From positions 1 through 21,075 of IMG/VR virus record IMGVR_UViG_3300030451_002441: a stretch of DNA of 21,075 bases; one strand, 5' to 3'. A model generated the notes under the pieces. That model saw only the letters and a program-made list of their open reading frames with translations, was not told the DNA's origin and searched no databases. Source of the DNA: a virus. The position numbers and the translations under genes are program-made. Shown here in pieces: positions 14,358-21,036 of this stretch (its first letter is position 1; each line of letters starts with the position of its first letter).

Positions 14358-15263
14358 ATGAAAGTAGTTTATGGACACACAGATTCAATTTACGTTCAAA
14401 TTGATTCAGTAGAAAAGGCGCAAGAGGTATTGGGTGAACTAAATGAACACGTCAGAAAAATATTCCCGAATGTTCTTGGACTTGAATCACATCCTGTGGT
14501 TCTTGAATTTGAGAAGTATTTTCTCTCCCTTGGTGTGGGCACGACAAAAAATCGTAACGCTGGTCTCATCGCTTGGGAAGACGGCGTTTGGTTGGATGAA
14601 CCCAAATTCACGATGACGGGATTCACTGCGAAGAGGATTTCAGAAACGAAGTTGGCATCTCAGTTCCAGATGTCCGTTCTTAGAAAATGGGCACAAGGAT
14701 ACACCAAATCCGAGATGGACGAATTCTGTGCTAAGGAGTATTCCGATACTCTGGAAGGAAAGAAGGAGTTCGACCTTATCGTAAAACGTTCTAGAATGCG
14801 TGAAGACCGATTCAAGGTCCGATGCCCGAACTGTGGAAGCAAGTACCATCTCTTCGAAATCGACTTCGATAAGTGCCAAGGGGAAGATAACGTGGGAGAA
14901 CCATGTCTACTACGACCACGATTCTTCAGGACTCTGGAAGGTAAGATGCCATCTATTGGTTCTGGTATTGCCGGAGTCGTTTATGGATGGGAGCAGAACT
15001 TCGACTTCGATGATTCGTACCTTTACATCAAGGTGAATCCTGACCCAAAAAATCGATTCACACACCCTCTCATGAGAGAGAAGAGAACGGTAGAATTCGT
15101 TTCTGCCCCTACCAAGGAAGTCTTGGAAAACTACGAACCAAATTGGTTCTTCTATGCCCAGTCTCTCGTAAAGAAGGCTGAACCCATTTACCGAGCAATG
15201 GGTTGGGACATGTCGGCAGTAACTCGGGATAGAAAGCAAACTACACTGGATGAGTGGTTCTAA
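14358..15263 (+). CDS. polB: Family B DNA polymerase, C-terminal fragment (motif C, thumb, PIP box)
   Basis: This 301-residue half begins at polymerase motif C: YGHTDS at residues 5-10, where the usual form is YGDTDS, so the first Asp is His7 and the catalytic Asp9 remains. The rest is palm and thumb, with KxRxE-like TGFTAKRISET near residue 90. A four-cysteine site (Cys156-x2-Cys159, Cys173-x9-Cys183) is inserted in the thumb region. The last eight residues, QTTLDEWF, are a canonical PCNA-interacting peptide. It joins the N-terminal fragment without missing sequence. GGTGA at 14347-14351 lies 6 bases before the start. A split between motifs B and C is known for PolB of Methanothermobacter. 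Confidence 0.94.
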   Translation: MKVVYGHTDSIYVQIDSVEKAQEVLGELNEHVRKIFPNVLGLESHPVVLEFEKYFLSLGVGTTKNRNAGLIAWEDGVWLDEPKFTMTGFTAKRISETKLASQFQMSVLRKWAQGYTKSEMDEFCAKEYSDTLEGKKEFDLIVKRSRMREDRFKVRCPNCGSKYHLFEIDFDKCQGEDNVGEPCLLRPRFFRTLEGKMPSIGSGIAGVVYGWEQNFDFDDSYLYIKVNPDPKNRFTHPLMREKRTVEFVSAPTKEVLENYEPNWFFYAQSLVKKAEPIYRAMGWDMSAVTRDRKQTTLDEWF

Positions 15264-16129
15264 TGGATAGAGAATACACATATGATTGGAAGCCTGAAAA
15301 TTATGACAAGCCGGGTGAACCCATCTTGAAGATTTCAAAGTCTTCACTTGGGTCATTCGATTGGTGTCCTGAGAAATACAAGAATCAGTATCCTCTCAGG
15401 ATGCCAATTGACCAAACGCCTGCAATGTATAAGGGAACGGTAATCCACAACACCCGAGAGGATTTCTTCAACACATTCGATGTGAAGAAGGCAGAAAGCA
15501 TGACCCCTTCAGAAGTAGAGCAGTATATCTTGGGATTACACCCTATCGATGACTTTGCTGATATCTACATCAATATGGCATCGTTTGAGGCTGAACGTTT
15601 TATCGAGGCTCGACAGGAAGGGAAGGTACACGAGTTTCTCCCAGTCATCAACGAGAAGAAGTTCGATTGCGTGATTACCATCAAGAAGGACCAGAATAGC
15701 AAGTTTCCCCTAAAGAGAGATTATGATGTTCACCTTCAGGGAATCATTGACCGAGTGTTCATGGAGAACGGAGGACTCATTCCCTTTGAGTTCAAGACAG
15801 GTCCTTGGAAGGATTACAAGATGAGCATGATGCGCAAGGAGATGGCGTTCTATCAGATTATGATTAACAACACCTCTGACGAAATCAAGGAAGAGATTGG
15901 ATGTCCTCCCGGTGATGTGACTCATTGGGGATGGTACTACCCTGTATCGAATTACGTCTACGTTGAAGAGATGAAGAAGTCCACAATTACAGCAGTTAAG
16001 AAGAACATTGCCAAGATGATTTTCCACTATGAGTGGAATATGTGGCCACCTAAGTATAATACTAGGACCTGTGGGTACTGTTCGTTCTTCGGAATCTGCT
16101 CTGCTGTTCAGGAGGAAACTTGGGTATGA
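15263..16129 (+). CDS. Cas4/RecB-type PD-(D/E)XK nuclease with Fe-S site
   Basis: The active site of a RecB-family nuclease is complete: His62 (GTVIH), Asp163 (QGIIDRV), Glu176-x-Lys178 (PFEFKTG) and the downstream Q198 motif (FYQIM). Four cysteines frame it, Cys35 in FDWCP and Cys270, Cys273, Cys279 near the C-terminus (CGYCSFFGIC), the 1+3 pattern that holds a 4Fe-4S cluster in Cas4, AddB and Dna2. Length is 288 residues. Such enzymes trim single-stranded or forked DNA; here a Dna2-like or recombination exonuclease role is plausible. ATG 15263 overlaps the polymerase stop by one base (TAATG). An upstream GTG at 15254 is in frame but less likely. There is no CRISPR context. Confidence 0.92.
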   Translation: MDREYTYDWKPENYDKPGEPILKISKSSLGSFDWCPEKYKNQYPLRMPIDQTPAMYKGTVIHNTREDFFNTFDVKKAESMTPSEVEQYILGLHPIDDFADIYINMASFEAERFIEARQEGKVHEFLPVINEKKFDCVITIKKDQNSKFPLKRDYDVHLQGIIDRVFMENGGLIPFEFKTGPWKDYKMSMMRKEMAFYQIMINNTSDEIKEEIGCPPGDVTHWGWYYPVSNYVYVEEMKKSTITAVKKNIAKMIFHYEWNMWPPKYNTRTCGYCSFFGICSAVQEETWV

Positions 16130-16491
16130 TTGACAAATTAGTAAAGCAAAAAGTTCTGTCGAGGTCTTGGTCTTTTTCAGATATTTCGAATTTAGTAAAT
16201 ACTGTAAAACTACTATCTCAAGAAATCTATATGGAATTGAAACTGACCGAAAGATTTGAACTCGTTCGTGAAGTTAGAATTAATGAAAACTTAGTCGGTA
16301 CTCATTTTGATGAAGCACTCAAAGAAATGGTAACGACTGTATTACAACTGAAAGTTGGAGAAGTTTTCAAAGAAATGTTAAATGGTGCAACAATTAATTT
16401 TGGTGGTGAAAATGAAATTTCCGAGGGAAGTCTGGGCCGGGAGTCATCTGACGACAAAGGGACAGATGAAAAGAAGAATAGTAAGAAGTAA
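16126..16491 (+). CDS. Unknown helical protein, 121 aa
   Basis: I recognise no family. Residues 1-85 are predicted mostly helical with regular hydrophobics (ISNLVNTVKLLSQEI, HFDEALKEMVTTVLQL), and the last 30 are a low-complexity Gly/Ser/Asp/Lys tail. The base composition is more AT-rich than the flanking nuclease gene. The start overlaps the nuclease stop (ATGA) with AGGAGG 10 bases upstream. The last 80 bases overlap the primase gene in another frame, which may explain the low-complexity tail. It could be a partner of the primase, by position only. Confidence 0.68.
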   Translation: MIDKLVKQKVLSRSWSFSDISNLVNTVKLLSQEIYMELKLTERFELVREVRINENLVGTHFDEALKEMVTTVLQLKVGEVFKEMLNGATINFGGENEISEGSLGRESSDDKGTDEKKNSKK

Positions 16492-17488
16492 GACCTCTTA
16501 CGTCTCTTTCATCAAAAACCAGAATAATAAGACGAACGTATATACGAATGTTTATGATTATACTGAATTTAATGAAAAGTCAAAGATTGATTCTTCTGTA
16601 GTTTTAGATAGAATTTTTCTAGACTTTGATAGTCACAATGAACCGATGCAAAACTCATTCGATGATTTCAAAACAGTTCTAGGATGGGCTATCGAAAATG
16701 ATTATGAAAGAACAATGTTCTTCTCTGGGAATGGGTTTCATATGTTTCTCTTTGGTGAGGTAACTGATGATATTCGTGACATTCAGTATTTCCAGAAAGA
16801 AGTCGTTGAATTTCTAGAGAGTAACATTTCTAGGAAGTCAACTCTTGACGAGAGGGTTTGTCAGCCTACTCGATTGAGGAGAGTTCCCAACACTGTTAAC
16901 ATGAAAACAGAGAACTTCCTCTACTGTATCCCTTTGCTGGATAGTGACCTCGACTCCTCACTAGAAGAGATTCTAGAGATGGCCCGAAAACCACGCCATA
17001 TTCCGAGGGAGTTGGCCGGGAAAACGAAGGTCTCTTGGCCGCATGCCCCCGATTTGATGGAAGTGGAAGGCGAGGTATCAGTCCCAAAAGCAGTGGGAAA
17101 CCTGCCCATGTTGCCCTGCTTGCACAATGCCATCATGGTAGAGAATCCAGCCCACGAAGCCAGATACTATCTGGTCCAGTGGTTCCGTGATTTACTAACT
17201 GGGCGAACAAATATTCTATCTCGTAGCGAACAAGAAAAGATTCTAGACGCTATTGTTGATGAAATTGAACATATCGTGACGAATACAGATGAGATTTGGC
17301 TCGATTGGAACCGTGAAAAAACGAAACAACATTCTTCTTTCTCGGTATATAAAAACATGAAAACTCCCGGTTGTCTCACACAACTGATACCAAAAGGATA
17401 TTGTATCGGAAAGTGTTGGAGATACCCGGACTTCGTAGGAGGAAAACAAAATGGAGGAAAAGAAAATGAGACAGACAACGTTAATTGA
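16412..17488 (+). CDS. Archaeo-eukaryotic primase fused to a PriL-type Fe-S domain
   Basis: The N-terminal part is a PriS-like AEP catalytic domain: metal-binding D71-x-D73 (IFLDFDS), motif II SGNGFH with His110, and motif III QPTRLRRVPN with Arg154. From about residue 225 the sequence changes to a helical domain with four spaced cysteines: Cys236 in LPCLHNA, Cys321 in PGCLTQL, and Cys331 and Cys335 in GYCIGKC. This is the order seen in the 4Fe-4S C-terminal domain of the primase large subunit, including the helix ARYYLVQWF. The whole is 358 residues. Single-chain PriS-PriL fusions occur in Nanoarchaeum and in the pTN2 plasmid primase. ATG 16412 follows GGTGGTGA; ATG 16466 is an alternative. 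It would lay primers for PolB. Confidence 0.88.
   Translation: MKFPREVWAGSHLTTKGQMKRRIVRSKTSYVSFIKNQNNKTNVYTNVYDYTEFNEKSKIDSSVVLDRIFLDFDSHNEPMQNSFDDFKTVLGWAIENDYERTMFFSGNGFHMFLFGEVTDDIRDIQYFQKEVVEFLESNISRKSTLDERVCQPTRLRRVPNTVNMKTENFLYCIPLLDSDLDSSLEEILEMARKPRHIPRELAGKTKVSWPHAPDLMEVEGEVSVPKAVGNLPMLPCLHNAIMVENPAHEARYYLVQWFRDLLTGRTNILSRSEQEKILDAIVDEIEHIVTNTDEIWLDWNREKTKQHSSFSVYKNMKTPGCLTQLIPKGYCIGKCWRYPDFVGGKQNGGKENETDNVN
17437..17442 (+). promoter_or_regulatory. Shine-Dalgarno site of the tandem-PIP microprotein
   Basis: AGGAGG lies 8 bases before ATG 17451, within the primase gene but not serving it. A second GGAGG at 17453-17457 lies 8 bases before ATG 17466, so either in-frame start is well served. 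Confidence 0.72.
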
Positions 17489-17552
17489 ATTTGGATTGAA
17501 AGTAAATCGACAAATGACACTTATTGAGTTTGGTCTAGATGTTGACAATTGA
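17451..17552 (+). CDS. Tandem PCNA-interacting-peptide microprotein, 33 aa
   Basis: This frame overlaps the end of the primase gene and the first codons of the ERCC4 nuclease gene. After MEEKKM it consists of two 13-residue repeats, RQTTLIEFGLKVN and RQMTLIEFGLDVD. Each holds a PIP-like core Q-x-T-L-I-E-F (Q8 to F14, Q21 to F27), compared with the canonical QxxLxxFF and with QTTLDEWF at the end of this virus's own polymerase. Ten of 13 positions are identical between repeats, and eight of those ten use different codons, as expected if the peptide sequence is selected. A perfect AGGAGG precedes the start. It probably binds the sliding clamp with two sites, bridging subunits or competing with other clients; the role is inferred. 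Confidence 0.7.
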   Translation: MEEKKMRQTTLIEFGLKVNRQMTLIEFGLDVDN

Positions 17553-18228
17553 TAGCCGAGAGAATTCTGCTCTATCCATTGAGGTAGAAAAGAAGGCTAA
17601 GGCTTTGAATATTGCTACAAAGAAAGAGTTTATCGAAGTCGGAGACTACGTGTTTTCTGACGTATGCTTTGAAGCAAAATCAGTTGTAGACTTTTTAGGC
17701 TCAGTAATGTCAAAGAGGTTATGGACTCAAATCGATAATATGGATAGGTACTACCAAACAAATGTAGTAATTATTCATGGCGATTTGGATGAAGGTATTC
17801 AGATGGTTAAGGACCATGTGGTATCTAAGATGCCAGAACCTGCCCGTAGTATCACACTTAGGAACAAATTTCTAGGTGCTATTGGGCGAATTACGTTGGA
17901 CACAGACGCCAAGGCTTTCTGGGTCCCTTCTCATCGTGAGGCGGCATTGATTATCACCGCCATTTGTAAGATGAGACCACTAGATAGGCCAACTATCAAG
18001 CCCACTCTTGCTAAGAGGATTTCATCCGATGATGTTCGAGCAGATATGCTTGCCACCATCAAGGGCGTATCCCACGCAAAAGCGGAAGCACTGTTGGAGA
18101 GTTTTGGTTCAATCATGGAAATTGGGGAGCACAAGGCTTACAATCTCTCCAGAGTCAACGGTATTGGGGAGACCGTAGCAAAAAGAATCCTCGACGCACT
18201 TAGCAATGAAGACAAGGTGAGAATATGA
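17539..18228 (+). CDS. XPF/Mus81-type ERCC4 nuclease with helix-hairpin-helix domain
   Basis: These structure-specific endonucleases cut branched DNA such as flaps and forks. The catalytic domain fills residues 1-135: D5-S-R-E8, G35-D36, then E45-A-K47 and D51. The family motif is GDxxxxxxxxxERKxxxD; here Ala46 replaces the Arg, while the metal ligands and Lys are kept. Residues about 165-225 are a double helix-hairpin-helix with IKGVSHAKAEALL and VNGIGETVAKRIL. At 229 residues it is the nuclease-plus-HhH form without a helicase. Archaeal XPF usually has a C-terminal PIP box; none is seen here, but the tandem-PIP peptide is encoded immediately upstream and overlaps its start by 14 bases. The next gene starts in an ATGA overlap. 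Confidence 0.93.
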   Translation: MLTIDSRENSALSIEVEKKAKALNIATKKEFIEVGDYVFSDVCFEAKSVVDFLGSVMSKRLWTQIDNMDRYYQTNVVIIHGDLDEGIQMVKDHVVSKMPEPARSITLRNKFLGAIGRITLDTDAKAFWVPSHREAALIITAICKMRPLDRPTIKPTLAKRISSDDVRADMLATIKGVSHAKAEALLESFGSIMEIGEHKAYNLSRVNGIGETVAKRILDALSNEDKVRI

Positions 18229-19676
18229 ATGAAGAATATGAAGAAGAAATGTTTGAAGAAATGCTAGAACCCGAAGAGGTTGAGAGACTCAAGGTTCCTA
18301 AACTCGTCAGTAAATACATGCGACGAGCATTGGAAATCTCGAACTACAACCCGATTCCTGCCGGAATCAATGCATTCGTACTTCTTGGACAGGCGTTCAA
18401 GAATTACGTAGCGATTCCTGTTGGCCCATCAAAGGTTGACCTACGAGTCCATTTCATCTGGATTCAAACGTCAGGAACGGGTAAATCGCAGATGTGGAAC
18501 TTCGTCCGTCCGGTATCAGAATCAGTATTCAATACCATTAACGCAATCGAAAGTCACGAAGAACGTTCTCTAGATGAATACAGTATCTTCGACACAAAGG
18601 AATACACTGCCGCCGCTCTGATTGGTAGTAGTCGTCCACTTACGAGTGCTGAACAAGCAATGTACGATGATGACGAAGATGCTCCGACCTCGATGGAAGT
18701 CAAAGGAGAACTATTCGGTAGTGGATTAGCATCTTGGGACGAGTTCGAAAACTCTGGTGTGTTCAAGGAAAGTGGGCATAAGGAGGGTATCATCAACTAT
18801 CTGAATACGTACATGAACGATATGTGGGGCCAGACCTACATCATGACAAAGAAGTTGGCAAGTGGAGATTTGATTTCGTGTGAGTGCCAAAGGTCCACGT
18901 ATGCTACGACGTATATCCCAGAGAACTTGACCAAGATTATCGTGACGAAGGGTGTTCTTCAGAGAATGGTCATTTACATCCGTGACGTTCCAGTAGAGGA
19001 ACAGAAGAAGATGAATGCAAAGCAAATCTCGATGATTGGTAAAGCGTCTGACTCGCAAATCGTTGTTGATGATATTAGTCAAGAAATCGTAGAAGTGTAT
19101 AAGAAATTGAAGAAGCGATATAAGCAACGTGGTGAGAATCCCATCAATACTATTCAGTATGACGATTCATTTTCTCAGGCTATTCAATTGAAATACAATG
19201 CGATGGTAGCCCTTGTCGAAACTTCACCAAAGAAGATTCGTGACCTTGGGTTGAACTTTTCTACACGTTTAAGAGTTAGTTTACAAAAGATGGCAACTAT
19301 CTGCTGTATTCTTGAGTCGGCTGATGATGAGATTACGGACAAAAGATGGGTCGCAACATCTAAACACGTCAATCAGGCGTTTCTTCTCCTCCGAGAATGC
19401 TATAACGGATTGCTGACGTGGCTAGAGTCGAGCATCCGAATGCCGAAGTCGGTTCTTCAGAAAGAGAAGACGCTAACAGAGTTTGAAAAGGCATATACTC
19501 AAGCAGAGAAAGAATTGGATGGATTTGTTAAAAAGAATACCATTCGAGAAATCTATGTAAGCAACGGTAACAGCCAAGCAAAGTTCTATACGGATTGGAG
19601 CAAAATTAAGTCGAATTGGCTATCTAGAAAAGAAGGAAAGGTAGTATTCGTAAAACCAAAAGGTGATGAAGAATGA
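18225..19676 (+). CDS. P-loop/AAA+ ATPase, probable replicative helicase (DUF3987/MCM-like)
   Basis: A conserved-looking ATPase core lies at residues 70-275. Walker A is SGTGKS (83-88) after the strand VHFIWIQT, and Walker B is LASWDEF with Asp172-Glu173. A sensor-1 region is near TKIIVTKG, followed by GVLQRMVIYI, which carries a probable arginine finger as in DUF3987 and MCM-type ATPases. A glutamate-rich N-terminal 25 residues and a C-terminal helical and winged-helix-like region (TIREIYVSN) flank it. At 483 residues it is shorter than MCM (about 650) and has no zinc domain. No other helicase is present in the window, and it is co-transcribed with the primase, which favours a fork-helicase role. 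The helicase activity itself is inference. Confidence 0.72.
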   Translation: MNEEYEEEMFEEMLEPEEVERLKVPKLVSKYMRRALEISNYNPIPAGINAFVLLGQAFKNYVAIPVGPSKVDLRVHFIWIQTSGTGKSQMWNFVRPVSESVFNTINAIESHEERSLDEYSIFDTKEYTAAALIGSSRPLTSAEQAMYDDDEDAPTSMEVKGELFGSGLASWDEFENSGVFKESGHKEGIINYLNTYMNDMWGQTYIMTKKLASGDLISCECQRSTYATTYIPENLTKIIVTKGVLQRMVIYIRDVPVEEQKKMNAKQISMIGKASDSQIVVDDISQEIVEVYKKLKKRYKQRGENPINTIQYDDSFSQAIQLKYNAMVALVETSPKKIRDLGLNFSTRLRVSLQKMATICCILESADDEITDKRWVATSKHVNQAFLLLRECYNGLLTWLESSIRMPKSVLQKEKTLTEFEKAYTQAEKELDGFVKKNTIREIYVSNGNSQAKFYTDWSKIKSNWLSRKEGKVVFVKPKGDEE

Positions 19677-19903
19677 CGTATGAAAACAAGTATGTAGTGT
19701 TTGATGTTAACAAAGGGCCAAAGGTAATCGTTGATTCCTTAAACACCTTTGGGGAAGATGGATGGGAGTTAGCCTCCTTAATCACCGTTGCTGGTGAAAA
19801 AATTGTAGCCTTCCTCAAGCGTGGACCTCTTGGAGAGCCTGAGCCAGTTGACGAGAATGCTGAGAAACTTGCCAAACTTTGGGGTAATGGCGGTAAAGCA
19901 TGA
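19673..19903 (+). CDS. DUF4177-like small protein, 76 aa
   Basis: The pattern ENKYVVFDV, then LNTFGEDGWELASL and an edge strand KIVAFLKR matches the DUF4177 type, a short beta-alpha-beta fold found in many bacteria and phages with no assigned function. The C-terminal 25 residues are a Pro/Glu-rich linker and a short helix ending GNGGKA. It overlaps both neighbours by 4 bases (ATGA). The near-terminal di-glycine is not at the very end, so it is not read as a ubiquitin-like modifier without processing. Confidence 0.75.
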   Translation: MTYENKYVVFDVNKGPKVIVDSLNTFGEDGWELASLITVAGEKIVAFLKRGPLGEPEPVDENAEKLAKLWGNGGKA

Positions 19904-20493
19904 CCGTAATGGCTCTTGACTTAGAAACGAAGAACCTTTCCTCCGACATCGGGGGATTCGGTAACACTCACATGTTTCTGGTGTCAACTGTAGCAACTTG
20001 GGATGGTGACAAAGGTACTGTCTATATTGATGAACCAGTGGACAATTTTGCTAAGTCTGGTCATGAAGTTAAACCACTAAGTCAACTAAAGTACGATTTG
20101 GATGACCATTTTGAAAAGGGTGGCAAACTTCTAGGGCACAATATTGCGGCTTTTGATTTACCTATTCTTAGGGATTCAATGGACATCTATTGTATTAACA
20201 AATACATGAAAGAGAAGCAGTATATTGATACGAGCCATTATTTGACAAAGCAATTTGGCGAAAGGTTCCGACTCAACAATTTGGTTCACCACACACTAGG
20301 AGATGAGAAGATGTATGATTCTCTAGATGCTCCTCGTTTGTGGAAACAAGGGGAGTATGATGAAGTGGCTAAGTATTGCATGAAAGATACAGTATTGGTT
20401 TACGACCTTTGGAAGCATGGCCAAGAAAACGGTATTGTTAAGGGCTTATCTATTGAGCAAGAAGAAGTAAAAGATTTGGAGGTGGAATGGTGA
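19900..20493 (+). CDS. Stand-alone DEDDy 3'-5' exonuclease
   Basis: All acidic sites of the DEDDy superfamily are present: D7-x-E9 (MALDLETK), N81-x3-F85-D86 (GHNIAAFDLP), and Y159-x3-D163 (YCMKDT). The protein is only the RNase H-like exonuclease domain, 197 residues. Exo II is canonical here, whereas the polymerase's own Exo II has Phe in place of the Asn, so this enzyme could provide extra proofreading or degrade DNA ends. The start overlaps the preceding gene as ATGA. The last codons contain GGAGGTGG for the next gene. Confidence 0.92.
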   Translation: MTVMALDLETKNLSSDIGGFGNTHMFLVSTVATWDGDKGTVYIDEPVDNFAKSGHEVKPLSQLKYDLDDHFEKGGKLLGHNIAAFDLPILRDSMDIYCINKYMKEKQYIDTSHYLTKQFGERFRLNNLVHHTLGDEKMYDSLDAPRLWKQGEYDEVAKYCMKDTVLVYDLWKHGQENGIVKGLSIEQEEVKDLEVEW

Positions 20494-20639
20494 CAACTTG
20501 GGAATGGCTAGGTTTAATCGTATTCATCCTTCTCATGGGTCTTCTTTTCTTCGCTACTTTTGGGACTAATGAAAGGTCTCAAGAGAGTATCGAAGAATAT
20601 ATGGCACGACTTATGAGAAGTGATAAGAATGGCCCTTAG
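20487..20639 (+). CDS. Single-pass membrane mini-protein, 50 aa
   Basis: A short N-terminus with two Trp (TTWEWLG) runs into a strongly hydrophobic segment of about 20 residues (LIVFILLMGLLFFATF), then a charged cytoplasmic-looking tail of 24 residues. GGAGGTGG sits just before ATG 20487; GTG 20490 at 4-base spacing is an equally good start and gives 49 residues. It overlaps the exonuclease by 7 bases and the next zinc gene by 11. Function unknown. Confidence 0.65.
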   Translation: MVTTWEWLGLIVFILLMGLLFFATFGTNERSQESIEEYMARLMRSDKNGP

Positions 20640-20772
20640 AGAGACTTGCATATATTGTCTTAGCGAAACCATTCCGGTTCGCATGATTGGCATCTATGTG
20701 GGTTCTCCAAAGAGAACAAAATTATGGGAATGCCGAGAATGTTTCGGCATTTGGTCTGAAAAAGCAAATTGA
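20629..20772 (+). CDS. Mini zinc-ribbon protein, 47 aa
   Basis: Cys7-x2-Cys10 (TCIYC) and Cys35-x2-Cys38 (WECREC) are 25 residues apart, a full zinc ribbon, with a basic stretch SPKRTK between. The start lies in the overlapped end of the membrane peptide gene. Its stop overlaps GAGGTGAT, the ribosome site of the following gene. It is similar in design, not in sequence, to the zinc ribbon at 3650-3781. Function unknown. Confidence 0.65.
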   Translation: MALRETCIYCLSETIPVRMIGIYVGSPKRTKLWECRECFGIWSEKAN

Positions 20773-20781
20773 GGTGATATG

Positions 20782-21036
20782 ATGAACAGAAAAGATTGGA
20801 GCCAAGTCGTTGACCGTTTCCCGGCCGCACTCATTTGGATTGTCACAGGCATCTTCCTGCAATTCAATGCATCGTTCTTCGCTGTTGATGTGTTTGCAGA
20901 GGGAACAACAGGGGAACTCGTATCCCTGAATCTCGTCATCATCGGTACAGTATTAACTGCCATTGGTGTTCTTCTACCGCCGTACAAGGCACTACAACTC
21001 GCTCTGAATACTCCCGAGGTGGATGACGAAGAGTGA
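20782..21036 (+). CDS. Small protein with two membrane segments, 84 aa
   Basis: Two hydrophobic stretches are seen, PAALIWIVTGIFLQFNASFF and LVIIGTVLTAIGVLLP, separated by an acidic loop (VFAEGTTGE), with a basic N-terminus (MNRKDW) and an acidic C-terminus (VDDEE). This hairpin layout is like small viral holins or envelope proteins but proves neither. ATG 20782 is favoured because GAGGTGAT ends too close to ATG 20779; the difference is one residue. It is the last complete gene in the window. Confidence 0.72.
   Translation: MNRKDWSQVVDRFPAALIWIVTGIFLQFNASFFAVDVFAEGTTGELVSLNLVIIGTVLTAIGVLLPPYKALQLALNTPEVDDEE

Noticed and set aside
13900-14380. Sequencing frameshift or split intein as cause of the two-part polymerase
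   Set aside because: The halves are 431 bases apart with small genes between them, and neither end shows intein splice residues or Hint-domain motifs. A clean gene split is the simpler reading.
15263-16129. CRISPR-Cas4 adaptation gene
   Set aside because: The nuclease has Cas4-like Fe-S and PD-(D/E)XK sites, but no Cas1, Cas2 or repeat array is present; a replication or recombination nuclease fits the context better.
17346-17355. TATA-like promoter TATATAAAAA inside the primase gene, about 100 bases before the PIP microprotein
   Set aside because: It resembles an archaeal TATA box, but the bases upstream do not look like a BRE and such AT runs occur elsewhere in the window (for example near 5616). 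Not enough to call.
19673-19903. DUF4177-like protein as a ubiquitin-like modifier because of GNGGKA at its end
   Set aside because: The pattern fits DUF4177, and Gly-Gly is not terminal; a two-residue trim by the JAB protease would be pure speculation.
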